From NCBI GenBank assembly GCA_025345505.1, contig JANVCC010000130.1:2819350-2883349 (forward strand): a DNA stretch of 64,000 nt, read 5' to 3'. The notes beneath the pieces are model-generated. The model was not told the DNA's origin. It did no database searches and saw only the letters and a list, made by a program, of their open reading frames with translations. Position 1 is the stretch's first letter; the number at the start of each line of letters is the position of its first letter. The position numbers were made by a program, and so were the translations under genes. This DNA is from Todiramphus chloris collaris. Lineage: Eukaryota; Chordata; Aves; Coraciiformes; Alcedinidae. Below are positions 52,502 through 64,000 of this stretch, piece by piece.

Positions 52502-52700
52502 CACAGTTCTGTTCCAAACAAATTTGTACCGCCTGGTGTCTTGAGGACATAAAAGGCTCTTCTAGAACTTACTAGAGACCTCATCACAGCTCTCAATCCA
52601 CAACTCTCTTGCCTAGCTCCACCTGCACAAAAAAAAATAAATAAATAGGGCCTTCCTCATTACTCTCGGAGAAAGTAAAAAGGACCAGGACACAGCTAAT
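44476..52700. other. Intergenic DNA downstream of RASD2, no gene recognised
   Basis: Mixed sequence with T-runs (47,132-47,148 and 49,921-49,933) and one GATA microsatellite. Frames are short and uninformative. No repeat family was identified by eye. Confidence 0.5.
52464..52501. repeat. (GATA)n microsatellite
   Basis: About nine perfect GATA/ATAG units between ggttaat and cacag. This is a tetranucleotide repeat, likely polymorphic. Confidence 0.95.
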
Positions 52701-52712
52701 AAATAAAACAGG

Positions 52713-52741
52713 TTTAATCATAAACCACATACATATTTATA
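52713..52741 (-). terminator. RASD2: Candidate RASD2 poly(A) signals
   Basis: On the minus strand, TATAAA (52,741-52,736) and ATTAAA (52,718-52,713) lie close together, followed by a T/GT-rich stretch (gctgtgtcctggtccttttt). No AATAAA occurs on the minus strand between here and the RASD2 stop. This would make a 3' UTR of about 1.7 kb. Both hexamers are variants, so the call is weak. Confidence 0.3.
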
Positions 52742-54431
52742 GATAGGGAGGGAGATGTGGTCTGAAAGGTGCTGCTCTGGCAACAGGAATAAAAGAACAG
52801 TGTATTTTACCGGTCAATACACAGTACCAATGAAGGGTGAAGCTGATAAATGAATATGGGATTTTGAGTCCCAGAGGCTAATTTTTACAGACAACTATGA
52901 ATCTTCATTTCCTGTCAAATTATAGCATAAACTAGCACACAGCTTTGCCCAGGACACAGCAAGGCAGATACAGCCAAGAACAGTATTTGAGGGTGAGGAA
53001 GGAACAATTATCTGAAGGTCATTCTGAGGTATATTTAACATATATACTGTTGTGTACAGTCTTGGGGCTGTGCTTTGCCCACAGTTAGGTGTGCACACAT
53101 CTCATTCCCATCATCAAGAGCAGCATGCTCGCATCTGAGAGAATATATTGGGCTTTAAGAACATACAGGAGCACATCGAACGAAAAAACCAGAAGCAGAG
53201 CAGGGAAAGAGATACAGAACAGAAAGCCTGGACTGGGCTGAGAAAGGGAAGAAGTGAATGGATGGCCTCAGATTTATCTGGACAGCCAGTTCAGCCCTGT
53301 TTGGGCAACCAGCACAAAGCTTCTGTTCTGAAGAGCTTCTGCAGTGCAAAGGTTTCCAAGTCAGCCTTTATCAGACAACAGGGAAAATAATGAACAAAAT
53401 GACTAGAGGCATGTTAACAGAAGAACTGTGATGGATCCAGCCCTACAACCTTTCAGTTCTGAATTTTAAAGGAAAACCCAATCCTGTCTCTGAAGTGGTC
53501 TAAGCCTATGCATGAATCTGATCAGTCTTGGCTGATACAGGCAGAGGAAAGAACCAGTACTCCAATGGCCAAGGCAAAGGGTGGCATTTGTACCACAGTA
53601 TGCAGAGTCGATGTGGCTGCTTTGAGAAACAGTATCACACCAGGCTTGCAAAGCAGTCAAGTGTATTGGCTTTTTGCAGAACAATTTCACTTTCAATCAG
53701 TGTACGTATTATATAGTTTTACAGATGAAAAACACCCTTCACTTGCCATCTGAGTTTGCTAAGAACCCACCCCCAGACAATTAAAAATAAAAAATCCCAA
53801 ATAAAATCTATAATACAAAACAACATTCATGTTGATGTCAAATGGTTAGTGTCCCAGCAAACATAAAATCAAGGTCTTCTTAATGCAGGTCCCCTCAGAA
53901 GCGAGTTAGAGTCATGTGTCCGTATATAGAATCCACAAGCAGCCTGGGAAACCTTCAGCTAAGACTGCTGCCCTTTGAAATGCAGGTCCCATCTTTTACA
54001 GGAGTGCTCCACACAGGCATGCACACAGACACACAGATACACACGCGCACAGACACAGCCTCCTCTCTCTCTATGCCAGGGAACTGTTAATGCTTTCCAT
54101 GCATCTTTGACCTACTTTCTTTGTAAGGATGAGGCTGAAATGTCTTTACTCCTCCGGTCTATATTCTTTAAACAAAAAGGGAAATGAAGACGAACCACAT
54201 TACAAAGACAGAGAAGTGCACTCGTATCTCAGGCATGTGATTTTTCCCAGTCAGTGACAAGGACGATGTTATTTACATTCATGAGTCAGCAGAATCCGCA
54301 GGAAGAGTTATCCTTTCTCCATGTGGTGTTTTCTCGATGAACCCCATGAGCCCATTCTGTGCTTCCACTGAACATTTTTCTTTAAGGCACTGCATGTGGA
54401 TGATGACTTCAGACAGAAGTGCAAGCCTCCT
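52714..54431 (-). other. RASD2: RASD2 3' UTR (predicted extent)
   Basis: Non-coding DNA directly following the RASD2 stop. Most frames here are short. The part nearest the stop (54,180-54,431) looks non-repetitive. An imperfect CA-rich stretch lies at about 54,017-54,058. The end point depends on the weak poly(A) signal. Confidence 0.35.
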
Positions 54432-54961
54432 TCACTGGATCGTGCATTTCTCCCTCTCTCTGGACTGACCTTCCCTGAGAACTTTTGATTTGATATACTT
54501 CAGGTCACTGTTGACACTTGGCCGGCGAGCAAAGGGAGAGATCATGCCGTAGGCATCCATGTCCTTGACTCGGCGCATCCGGAAGGATTTCTGTTGGAAA
54601 GTGTCACCATACTGGATGGAGATTTTCCTGTGAAGGGAAGGGCTCATCTCATGAGGTAGCTTAGCCATGCTGAAGAGGACATAGAACATCTCGTCCACGT
54701 TGGTGTTCTTCTTGGCTGAAACTTCAAAGTAAGCACAGTTTTCATCACTGGAGACAAGGTTCTCACCTTCATCTGAGCGTACCTTGCGGAAGACTTCACT
54801 GTGATCATTTTTGTTGCCGCAGATCACCATGGGTAGGTCAGCTGATTCCTTGGTCTTGTTCTTCAGGCAGGATTTGACCTCAAGAATCTGTTTCTGGAGC
54901 CTCTTGACCTCATCAAAGGATTCTCTGTTGTCCAGGCTGAATACCAGGATGAAAACATCCC
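54432..54961 (-). CDS. RASD2: RASD2 coding exon 2 (C-terminal)
   Basis: 530 bases encode the end of the split Gly91 codon (G|GG) through residue 266. It has the G4 motif NKND (140-143), the G5 SAK (172-174), the extended RASD-family C-terminal region (MDAYGMISPFARRPSVNSDL) and the CAAX box CTIQ (263-266). The acceptor read on the minus strand is taattgcag. Confidence 0.97.
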
Positions 54962-56755
54962 CTGCAATTAAAAAAGGGTATTGTAAAGGCTTGTTGGTCA
55001 CAGCCTGTGCCAGAGGAGATAGTTTTTAAAAAGCAATAGGTTTATTTGCCATCTTCTCTCCATATATTTTGTTCGGTCCTTTTGAATCTGTTCACTCAGC
55101 TGTACTTTAATTCCAGTTCTTCTAGTTAAACTGCCCACACTTCTCTGTAGTACTACACAAAAGACTTTTAGTTATGATGTTACTACAGCCATATCCAACT
55201 GTGTTCTTAGGTTACACTTGGACTTGCGAGTTATCGTCCATTTAACTCCTTTTTGTAAACATGTTTCTATCTCAGATCTGCTGCACTGCTTTTCTTTTTA
55301 ATTCCTTTCATTTCTATCTCTGTGTAAAACAGCCTGTTCTGACACCAGGAAGAGCAGGGAGCGGGTAGCCACTCAGCCTTGGCCTTCTGATTACACAACA
55401 CATGAAGCAACACCTGAACTGAAGATTTACAGCTAGTCACTCCTGACCGCCTAAGTCAGGAATAAGAGGTTTCTCAATGTGCAGCGCTCTGCTGTCGTGT
55501 AATTTGCTCAAGAGAAACAGACCATGGAAAAAAAGAAATACATAAATGACACAGATTCCCTGGCATTTCCTTTTGACATTTCCTGACTTACAATTCCTTC
55601 TGCAAATACAAAATAACGCAAATCACTGCCCGTTGAATGACATTCATGTGGAGCGTGCTAAGAGAATTTTCAGGGACAAAAGCTCACATCTGCAACCCAG
55701 AAACTGGCCCTAGGATGTCACTGAATGTGGACGCAAGCCTGGTCAGATGTGAATGTCACGTTTCACTGGGTAGTTAGAATGGTAGATAGCAAAGCCAGAA
55801 AGGGGTTGAGCTGTGGCTGAGTATATCTCCAGTGTCTCTTTCACAGCTGAGGAATACATCTTAGCTGACAACAGGAACAGCTTGGCAACGCAAACGTACA
55901 AAATGAGCCCACCATTTTTCTATCTTCTTTTTTTTCCTTCCTTTTTATTCATTTCATTAACCATAGGCTAAGGAGAAAGAGTAAAAGCAGAGCTGTCCTT
56001 TTACAGGAATATCAAATCAAGGGAATCAAGCTGGAAATTTTAGGAAATTAAAAAAATATATATTTTCTTGTTTGGAATTCCCTTCCTGTGAATTTTATAC
56101 TTGTTTTTCACTGCTTGTGTAGTATAAAAACATTCTTATTTTGTCCCTTGCTGCTTTTTTATGCCCATGAGATTTTATTCAGACATTTATTTGTGAGTAC
56201 AATAAAAAACACGGAGCAGGAGGGAAATAAACTAGAGCAAAATCTCAATTTCAGACCTTCACTCAGTAGACTTCTCCTCTGGGGCTAATGCACTTCCTAT
56301 AGTGCTTTGAGCATCCTGGGCAGGAAAGGTCTCTCTAGAGCAATGGATCTTGCAACAAAATCAGGTAGTCCCTTTAGCTGCCTCCCAAGAAACAGTCATC
56401 TCCAGGCTACCATTTCAAGCTAATGTCTATGCTTAAGTTCATTCACCCCTGGTTTCCTCTGCAAACTTCCCCCCACTTTCTCACCTGTCAGGATGGAAAG
56501 CCTCCTCATAGCAGGGAAAGGGTGATTCCCAGAGGTGTCCAGGATGTCCAGCTGATACATGTCTCCCCGGATGTTGTAGACCTTGCGATGAAAATCCTCA
56601 ATGGTGGGAGTGTACTGGTCCTCAAACCGGCCATTGAGAAAGCGTGAGACGATGGAGCTCTTCCCCACCCTGGAGGCTCCCAGCACTACCATGCGGTACG
56701 AGTTCTTGGCTGGCACATTCAGGGTGCAGTTTCCACCAGACATGGTCTTCATCAT
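54432..56755 (-). CDS. RASD2: RASD2 (Rhes), Ras-like small GTPase, two coding exons
   Basis: Rhes is a membrane-attached Ras-like GTPase enriched in striatum. It modulates G-protein-coupled receptor signalling and has reported SUMO E3-like activity. Joining 56,755-56,485 and 54,961-54,432 gives 266 codons plus stop, the same length as human RASD2. Visible motifs are the P-loop GASRVGKSS (26-34), switch I with YTPTIEDF (48-55), DTSGN (73-77, where classical Ras has DTAGQ), NKND (140-143), SAK (172-174) and a terminal CTIQ for farnesylation. The sequence is nearly identical to the mammalian protein except a stretch at about 145-162. It is RASD2, not RASD1, by the MMKT start and the CTIQ end. 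The frame is intact and the gene is convergent with MB. Confidence 0.97.
54962..56484 (-). other. RASD2: RASD2 intron between coding exons
   Basis: 1,523 bases with a GTGAGA donor and a ttgcag acceptor on the minus strand. Contents are AT-rich without recognised repeats. Confidence 0.92.
56485..56755 (-). CDS. RASD2: RASD2 coding exon 1 (N-terminal)
   Basis: 271 bases encode residues 1-90 plus the first base of Gly91: MMKTMSGGNCTL, then the P-loop, switch I and DTSGN. It starts with tandem ATG codons, the first chosen to match the mammalian MMKT start. The donor is ACAG|GTGAGA. The exon begins nine bases upstream, at 56,764, after a tttcag acceptor, so the 5' UTR continues in an upstream exon. 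Confidence 0.97.
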
Positions 56756-59288
56756 TGCTTGGTCCTGAAAGAGGAAATAGCAGAGTTGGAGGAAAGACCA
56801 GAAACTAAACAGAGGATGGAGTAAAGCAGCTCCTTATCACAAACTTGTCAAAGAAAGCTCTAGAGCACAGTCCTGGTTAGTGGATCAATGCTCCATACAG
56901 AAATCATTTCATAGGAAATGCTTAATGTTTTCAGTCTCATTTCCAGGTGGTGTTGGGTTTTTTTTTTTTGTGTGCGTGTGGTTTTCTTGTTGCTGTTGTT
57001 GTTGGGTTCTTTAATTTCTTTTAAAGTCATACAAAACTGAAGATATTTACACTGAAAATAGCATGTGTTTGAATTGTAATTTGCTATTTCACTTAAACAT
57101 TAAGGACTAATTTTATCAGCAAACTGCTGCTTCAGCTTAGACACCACATTCCTTCCCACCACTTAGGTCACTTGCGTCACTTAGGCATTACCAGATCTTT
57201 CAGTAGAGTTTGGTTCTCGTTTAGATACATAAACACAGAGGTCAGATTTCCCAATATACTGCGTCCACTGCAGCTGCCATTAGGACCTAGGTTATTTCGT
57301 TTGGTTGCCTAAATAGAAGCTGTGTATAATACTAATTTTCTGAGATCAACCAAAAGTCAGAGAGAAACAAGATTCATGTTTGACATCAGTGGAAGCTAAC
57401 TTTAAATAGCTGGTCCCATACAACCTTCATTGCCGATGCAGGGAGTTTGAGACATAAAATTCAAAGATCTGTGCCTTCAGTGACCTTTTAGAAACCGGAT
57501 TTTAATCTTGCTGTTTGTACTGGCAGTGTGGGAACTCCCTATCAACAAACTATCAGCGTTGCAGCAGGATGGCTGGCAATGGATGGAGCTGCAGAAACGT
57601 AGATTTCATAGGAGCTTCAGTCTTTATACACACAGAGCTGTTGTGGGTGTCACCGTCTTTGTGGCTGCTAAGGACAAGCACAAGAAAAGATGAAGGACAG
57701 CCATCTTAAATAGCTATTAGACAAGCTTTCCAACCCCTGACAGCTAAAATGACTCTAAGGGCCTTGGAGATCATGTTTTGACATGGCACTCAGATGCAGA
57801 AAACTCTGATGGAAAAAGAAAAGGGTTGCTCAGACATTTTTCATATACCAGTTCAAAAGAATTATGTGCCAAAAGGAAAAATATAACCCCTGTAGGGGGG
57901 AAGCTAACCATTAAAGCAAAGAAGGGACATTTTTGATAGAGTTTATTTTGGTTACTAGGATCTTATTAAAGAATAATCAAGTTCCCACTGCGCCGTTTAT
58001 TTAACTTACATATTGTTTATTTAATATTATAATGTGAGTACTTGATGTACACTAAAAGATCATTTATGGGTCCAGATCTGGATTCCTATCTTTCCCTCAA
58101 GTGAATTTTATCTCTCAGGCTTTTATGTAGCTGACACTTATCTCAGCAAAAAGCTTAAAATCTTCTACTCTGTTTAACATATGCTGAACACCAACGAGCA
58201 GTGAAGATACGGTCACTGCTAAATAAAGAAGTCTCTGGAATTCTGATCCAGTATCATTACAAACACTGTGCTATAGCCCAAGGCAACAGCAAAACACTAT
58301 TATTTATTATTATTGCTATAATTTGCTGCACACCAACAGCACATTCAGCCCTATCTCAAGCACAGGAGAAAATGCAGTGCTTTCCTCAGGAGTAGCTTAC
58401 ACTGAATTATGTTCAGTGGGCAGGACAGCATAATATTAGAGCCAGACAGTAATGGCAGAACATAACTTTGAATGGACACACACATGCAGAGTTATGGTGC
58501 TGTTGGGATTGCCTCACAGGAATGACAGCAAGGAGCACACCTGGTATTTGGAATGGACACGGTGTTTTATTTAGAACAGGGCTCATCTCCAACAGTGTAG
58601 AAATACCAAATGCAGTCTATGAAACAACACTACTTTATACCCTGTGTCAGCCTTTTCCTACATAGCCAGTCGATACTGTCTTGCATCCATGGGCAGACAA
58701 ATGGTGATAGAGCTGCTTTGGGATGCTTTTACCCTCTCGGGCTTTATTTAGCTGACAGAGAAAAGCAGGGAGATAGATTTTGTGAGAAAAACAATAAACT
58801 TCTCTATAGCTCAGGTTCAGTATTTAGAAACGAGAGTCAGCTCTTTGGACTGGGATGGACCAGTGTAACTGCATGAGGGCAAGTGAACTGTCTTGGTTTA
58901 CACCTGCTGAAGATCAGTTTTGTACAACTTGGTGCAGCAGCATCTGATAGTGAGTGTAGTTAGGCTTTTCAATCAAATGCCTCATATGTCTTGTACATAA
59001 TGTGCATGATGTGAGGCCTGACCCTGGCCAGCAGCTTTACAAGCCCAAATCCTACAAATTATACTGCTGACTGACAGGTAACCACCAAGTTTCTGGTGAT
59101 TAGAGAAACTCCTATCACAAAGGAGGTGGACTGTGTCACCGAAGCTGCTTGCAGCGTTATTTTTACACCTTTAGTGCAAGAGGCACTTCTGTCCTCCACC
59201 CTGAAATGAGTTCCACTACTTTGGACCTCAGTTAATGCCACTGTACGCTGAACATCTTGAAGAAGGAATTGCCTCCACAGCTACCCAG

Positions 59289-59350
59289 AGATGGGGAGAA
59301 TAAGGTACAGGGAAGCTGAGTGATCACCTAAGGTCAAACAAATGGGAAGC
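59289..59350 (+). repeat. MIR-like SINE core fossil
   Basis: gatggggagaataaggtaca, then gggaagctgagtgatcacct, then aaggtcaaaca parallels the MIR core block (gatggggaaactgaggtacagagaagctaagtgacttgcccaaggtcacaca). Position-for-position order is kept over about 55 bases. Confidence 0.5.
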
Positions 59351-60198
59351 GTGAATGAACTCCACGACTCTTACCTTTAAAACTTTCTCCTTCCCACCTT
59401 TCCTCACCCTTGAATCTCTGGTCATTAAATTACACTGCATTCCACCCCATGAAAGGCAAAATCCTTTGTGCAGACACGTGCTCATTTCAGGGTGCTTTGC
59501 CCCAAGGATGTAGATACGCAGAAGGGGAAGAAGGGGTGTAAGGACATGCAGGTTTTGCTGTATTAAATAGTCCCTTTGTGATGTCCTTGCTCCACCTGTC
59601 AAGGCATTCAGTCAAGAGGACTCTTGTGCTTTCCTGACTGCATTTCATTTAATTTCATTTCATACAAAGTCAAAAACTGCTTTTCAGCACTTTGATTCAT
59701 AGAATTGCTACTCATCACCTCTGCTGCAAATCTGACTCAGGCAATGCTGTTGAACCAGGATCTTATGTTTGTGTTTTATGCTTTCTATTCTTATCCCCTC
59801 ACTCCAGTTTTTCTCTAGTTCAGTATAATCTGTCTTATTTCCCCCTCAGAAAAGGAATGAAACTTCAGCCTTCACACCCAGGGGTGGAGGGGAGCACAAG
59901 GACTTATACATTGGAAAAGATTAAAGGCAGAGTAAAGGAAACAGAAAGAGACCACATGTTCATGTACTAAATAAAGCAAAATCAATCAAAAGAGAACGAG
60001 GAGACAAACAACCTCCAGCTGGCTTTAATCTACATCTTTCTCTTCCAGTTTATTAAATGCTTAAGCATAGATTAATTCCCAGTGGTAACTTCTGCTTTAT
60101 GCACTTGCTTGATGCTAGAAACTTGTTAGATGCTAGCTAGTGTTTTATATTGGTACAGCACAAGGATTTAAAGATGTCATAAAAATGTAGGCGATGAG

Positions 60199-60270
60199 TG
60201 TTATCACCACTTAATAAAGGGAAAGGCTCATATGCTCAGAGAGAGATGAAACAGCTGTCCAAAATTGACA
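60199..60270 (+). repeat. MIR-like SINE core fossil
   Basis: gtgttatcaccacttaataa, then agggaaaggctcatatgctc, then agagagagatgaaacagctg, then tccaaaattgac resembles the MIR pattern (tattatctccattttacagatgaggaaactgaggctcagagag...gtccaaggtcac). It is more decayed than the copy at 59.3 kb. Confidence 0.35.
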
Positions 60271-60805
60271 TTAAACCCCATTTCTTTTCACTCCCTGTGT
60301 TGTCTTCTACCTGTTAACCACCACTGCTTGTTTCATAGGCAGACATCGGAGTGAATGACAATGCACCTGCTTTTGCATGCTCCAAAGAACACTTGTCTGA
60401 ATTCCAGTCAAGTGCTGACAGATTTGATCCTGAGCATCTGGAGAGAGGTATCGAAGGAAGGCATTCTTCATTTAGCCTGCCTGGAGCTTTTACACCTTAG
60501 TTTTCCACCCTTCCATCAGGGGTATGCTCTCCTCCCCACCACTCCCTATCCATGAATAGACTTCAGAACTATCTCTCTTGCACTCCACTGTCTTCAGCTA
60601 CTGTTTGTGTCTCTGTTTGCCATCCCGATGTAATTCACTGCATACAGCTAAAAATGACATAGGCAGATGCAAACTGTACCACGCATAACAGACCTGTCAC
60701 TTGTTAATAACTGCTCATATCCCTGTAATTTTCACGCACACCACAATCATTCCTGGGGGAGGTTTGTTTCCTACTTTCATCCCAAACTCCACGCTACTTT
60801 CTTAC

Positions 60806-61370
60806 CTCTGTTTCCTTGGAGGAGCAGTCCTGGGTCTTGGTGCAGTCTGATGAAGCTGGTAATTTTAATCAGAGGCAGCTGCTGCTGTAAAAGGCTGTTG
60901 TTCTGTGGATCCCACGTTACTTGCTCTGGGTTCAGTTCTTCACCAGTATTTCCTGGAAACTTAGCAGGACTGGGAAGGACCGCAGGGCTTCAGAGGGTGT
61001 TCCCCCATGGGTGGTAAGTACTGGATCAGGAGACCGACATGGGTTAAAGAAGAGTCTCAGAGCCAGTGACAGCTTTTCCCTCTGGTGAGATGAGCTCTTC
61101 TCCTCACAGCGTCAGTTGGAGAGAAGGAGAGGCAGAGTCTCTCCCACTCCCACTGGCTTTTCTTGCAAGTTGCACTTCGTGGGCTCTGCTGGGGGGAAAG
61201 GGTCTCGGGAGCGACACCTAGTCGTGCAGGGTCCTGGGTGCATCCGGCTGGCCCACACTGCCTCTACCTCACCTCAGACCCTATGGGGAAAAATCAATGG
61301 GGTCATGGAAGTTATCTATGGTGAACCTACGTTTCCCCAGGTCTTGCCTGCCGCAAGACTCCCGCAAGCG
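60806..61370 (-). other. RASD2: Candidate RASD2 5' non-coding exon
   Basis: Read on the minus strand, aaggaaacagag|gtaagaaag is a strong splice donor ending an exon at 60,806. A TATA-like atatattaaa lies near 61,400 on the same strand, which would put the start near 61,370 and make an exon of up to about 565 bases. The donor is convincing as a motif. The assignment to RASD2 rests only on position and on the acceptor at 56,765. Confidence 0.35.
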
Positions 61371-64000
61371 TCTTTTCTTCTGGTCTGAGATTCGCTTTAA
61401 TATATTCTCTTTCTAGGACAGAAGGAGCTTTTCTTTACATTTCCCAATTAAGTGTTTCTACTCCCCTCCCTGCCTTTCTCCCTCTCTCTCTCACAACTAC
61501 TGGCAAATTGCAGATTTTCCTTCTGTAGGACTCACAGATAATTGGCTCAACTCCTCCCTTGAAGTCAGTGTCAGACACAGGGGAAGGAGGGGTGCTGAAG
61601 GGGTGGGATTTTGTGCCTATTGAAAAAAAAAAATCTTTTCTTTTCTCCTCTAAACTGAAAGTTCATATGCTTTGCAGACTGCACATTCCCCTTCTTTCCA
61701 CCAGAGACCTCTATGTGTGCATGTGGGGGGAATGAGTTAGCGTACGTGTATAAGAGATGCAGAGCCTTCGCTTACTTTGCAAGCTGTAAATTCATAAGCT
61801 GTTTCTAAAAGACCTATACTTCTGCACTGATCTTTTCTGATAGACAGAAGTGGACTGACTCATTTCCCAAGGAGGGGTTTTCTGTCCGTAATTCCTGTGA
61901 TTCTTTTGCCATATGGAATACTGTCTCCTGTACCCTCAAAGATTTTATGTTAGGGTTGCTGGTAGGTTTGATTAGGAAATGATAATGTGTAACTGCTGCT
62001 CTTTCATTAATATATAAGTAAATGAAAAACTAAACTAGACCTGTGTAATAAAAATGTAAAAATAGTCAAACAAATGGAAAGTCTGGAGGACTGAGAGTCA
62101 GAGAAACAAAGAAAAATTAGGGTGAATTCAAGGGGTTTGTTCAACCTCAAGTGAAATACTCTCCTTCCAGTTTATTTCACTGTTTACTGACTATTTTTTT
62201 CTCCCTTTTGAGCTGAAGTAATAGGTCTCCAAGTCTATTTTTAAATATGTCAAAAAGATTTATTTTGAAAGACGTGAAAAGAACTATTTTAGTATTTCCC
62301 ACTTAAAACTCCTAATCGGTGGGGGGGGGAAGAGGAAGAGAAGCACTGTGAGGTTTTCAAGATATTTTGACAATAAGAAAATGGAAGGGAGGCACGATCT
62401 CCCAAATCCAAGCATAGTTTCTGGTCTCCCGTAATCCTCTTTTTCTTTGAGCAAATTTACTCTTCATTAAACACAAAGATTCCTCCAACTACCCTCTCTG
62501 TTTCATCTCCAGATTCCAACACCAACACCCCCTCAACAATTCCTGCAGATTTTGAGAAATTCCTGAGATGCTGTGCTTTTTGTCCTCCTTCTCACACAAG
62601 GAGATTCCTATTGTCACCATCAGAATAATGCTTCCCTCCTTCTTTCAGGCACTGGAAGGTGCCATGGCTGTTGCCATTACATGGTCTGACATGCCTGTAT
62701 GTCTGTGCTGATGGACTCTGAAGGTCACAAGATAGGCTATTAGTCGCATCCTGCTGTAACCATCTGTGAGAGGAAGCAGCTCCAACTGAGGTCAGGCCTG
62801 AACGCCGATTTCGAGCCCCCAAGCCAACAAAAAGGCAAAACACCTTTGACTGAATTGGGAAGTAGCAGCTCCTGGCTTCCTCCTATTGCAGACAACTTTA
62901 AATTTGGGAAGGAGTACAGGCTGGCACAGCACCAAGGAAGAATACAGCTTGGCACAGCACCATGAAATCACTGCTGGCTTCCGGTAATGCGTTGTGACCC
63001 GAACTCGACTCTTTTTAGACCACGGTACCAAGCCTTCTTTGTCATCTCCTGAATCTTTTCTTTTTGTCAAAAATTAGAGGAGTATTTTTATGGCTCAGAC
63101 AAATTTTTGAAATGTGATGCTTTCCATTCCTAAGTCATCTGTTCAGGTCAAACCTGCACCAAAAGCTGCCATCTTTTCTGTCTGGTCAACAACGTGTGTA
63201 TCTTAGATCCAAACAGAGCAACCACCATCCTGGTATCATTTCCATGGGAGGAATTCCTGCAAAAATCAGCAAAGTCAAGACCTATAGTGCTACAGAGAAT
63301 AAACTCTTCTTTCATCCCTATAGTTTACATGTGGAGTGTATGGATTCTCTGCCAAAAAAGAGAGAAGTGTAGTCATTGTGGAGACCATCTCATCAGCCTG
63401 GAATCTCAGCCTACTCAAGCTCTTTTGTAAACCAAATGCAAAACTCTTGCCTAGCTGGATTCATCCAGCCCAAACTCCTACTCAGCTGTCTTCTTTAGCA
63501 TTTAAAGTAGCCAATAGAGTTCCTCAAATTATATAAAAACAAAAAAGGGACATACTTGACTAGCCACCTTGGCTTTATTTGATCTCTTAGCAAAGAGCTA
63601 GCAAAATAACACATTACTTCTGAAGTTTGAAAGATAATTGTTACCTATGAGCCTTTAGAGGATCAAAGGATGTTGCTGTAGCTTCTTGGGTTGTTTTCTT
63701 TTATTTTTTTTTTTTAATCCTTGTTTCCTGGTGGTCTTCCAGTTCAGGATCTGACAAAAGGCTAGGCTTTCATGCCTTCCCTCAGGGCTCAGGAGAGCAC
63801 ATCTCCAGAAATCCCTGCTTTTCCAAAGACATCTGGTGGAGAACTCACATTAAATTTGTCCTTATCTGAGAAGCAGGTATGGCAGAACCTTTTTTAAGTA
63901 AACCAGCTTTTAGGGTTTTAAAAAGAATAACTGGATCAGAGGGACAAAGCCACTGCCAAGGGAAAAAGTTCATAGTCTCAGCAGTTTTCTCTGGTTAGTC
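61371..64000. other. RASD2 upstream flank, no gene recognised
   Basis: Mixed AT-rich sequence with a G-run near 62,322. Short open frames only. It may contain RASD2 regulatory DNA. Confidence 0.45.

Larger units (their letters stand above)
56765..60805 (-). other. RASD2: Probable RASD2 5' intron
   Basis: The coding exon is preceded by a good acceptor (tattt-cctctttcag read on the minus strand), implying an upstream non-coding exon. If the donor at 60,805 is the partner, this 4.0-kb stretch is the intron. It holds two possible MIR-like fossils (59.3 and 60.2 kb), T-runs and no other gene. Confidence 0.5.

Noticed and set aside
1-64000. CRISPR arrays, operons, insertion sequences, tRNA or rRNA genes
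   Set aside because: None were seen. The window is vertebrate nuclear DNA and the only arrays are microsatellites.

Overview
The window is vertebrate nuclear DNA, most likely from a bird. Genes are sparse and split by introns with GT/AG borders. There are long non-coding stretches. The dominant recognisable mobile DNA is 5'-truncated CR1 LINE, as in bird and other sauropsid genomes. The decoded myoglobin reads as avian, with the SDQEW start and the EFGFQG end seen in chicken myoglobin. I did not assign a species.

Two protein-coding genes are well supported. Myoglobin (MB) is on the plus strand with three coding exons between 16,273 and 21,101. They give a 154-residue protein with both haem-pocket histidines. 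It has a TATA-box promoter just upstream and a poly(A) signal at 21,802. RASD2 (Rhes, a striatum-enriched Ras-like GTPase) is on the minus strand with two coding exons (56,755-56,485 and 54,961-54,432). They give 266 residues ending in a CAAX box. The two genes converge, as in human chromosome 22, with about 31 kb between them. They share no pathway; the neighbourhood looks like conserved synteny.

Layout: 1-16 kb is MB upstream DNA. It has no recognisable gene, but holds a MEF2/E-box pair, two CTCF-like motifs, a CpG-rich patch and a local 175-bp duplication. 16-22 kb is MB. 22-52.7 kb is the intergenic interval, with three CR1 copies (one carrying a second, inverted CR1 inside it), microsatellites, and an isolated CpG island abutting a TTTCC pyrimidine tract and a 100-base assembly gap near 37 kb. 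52.7-61 kb is RASD2, including a probable long 3' UTR and a candidate 5' non-coding exon near 60.8 kb. 61-64 kb is RASD2 upstream flank.

No operon, CRISPR array, tRNA, rRNA or novel multi-gene system was seen. The least explained structure is the orphan CpG island next to the gap, where sequence is actually missing. The long open frames crossing that gap are artefacts of simple repeat and N bases.
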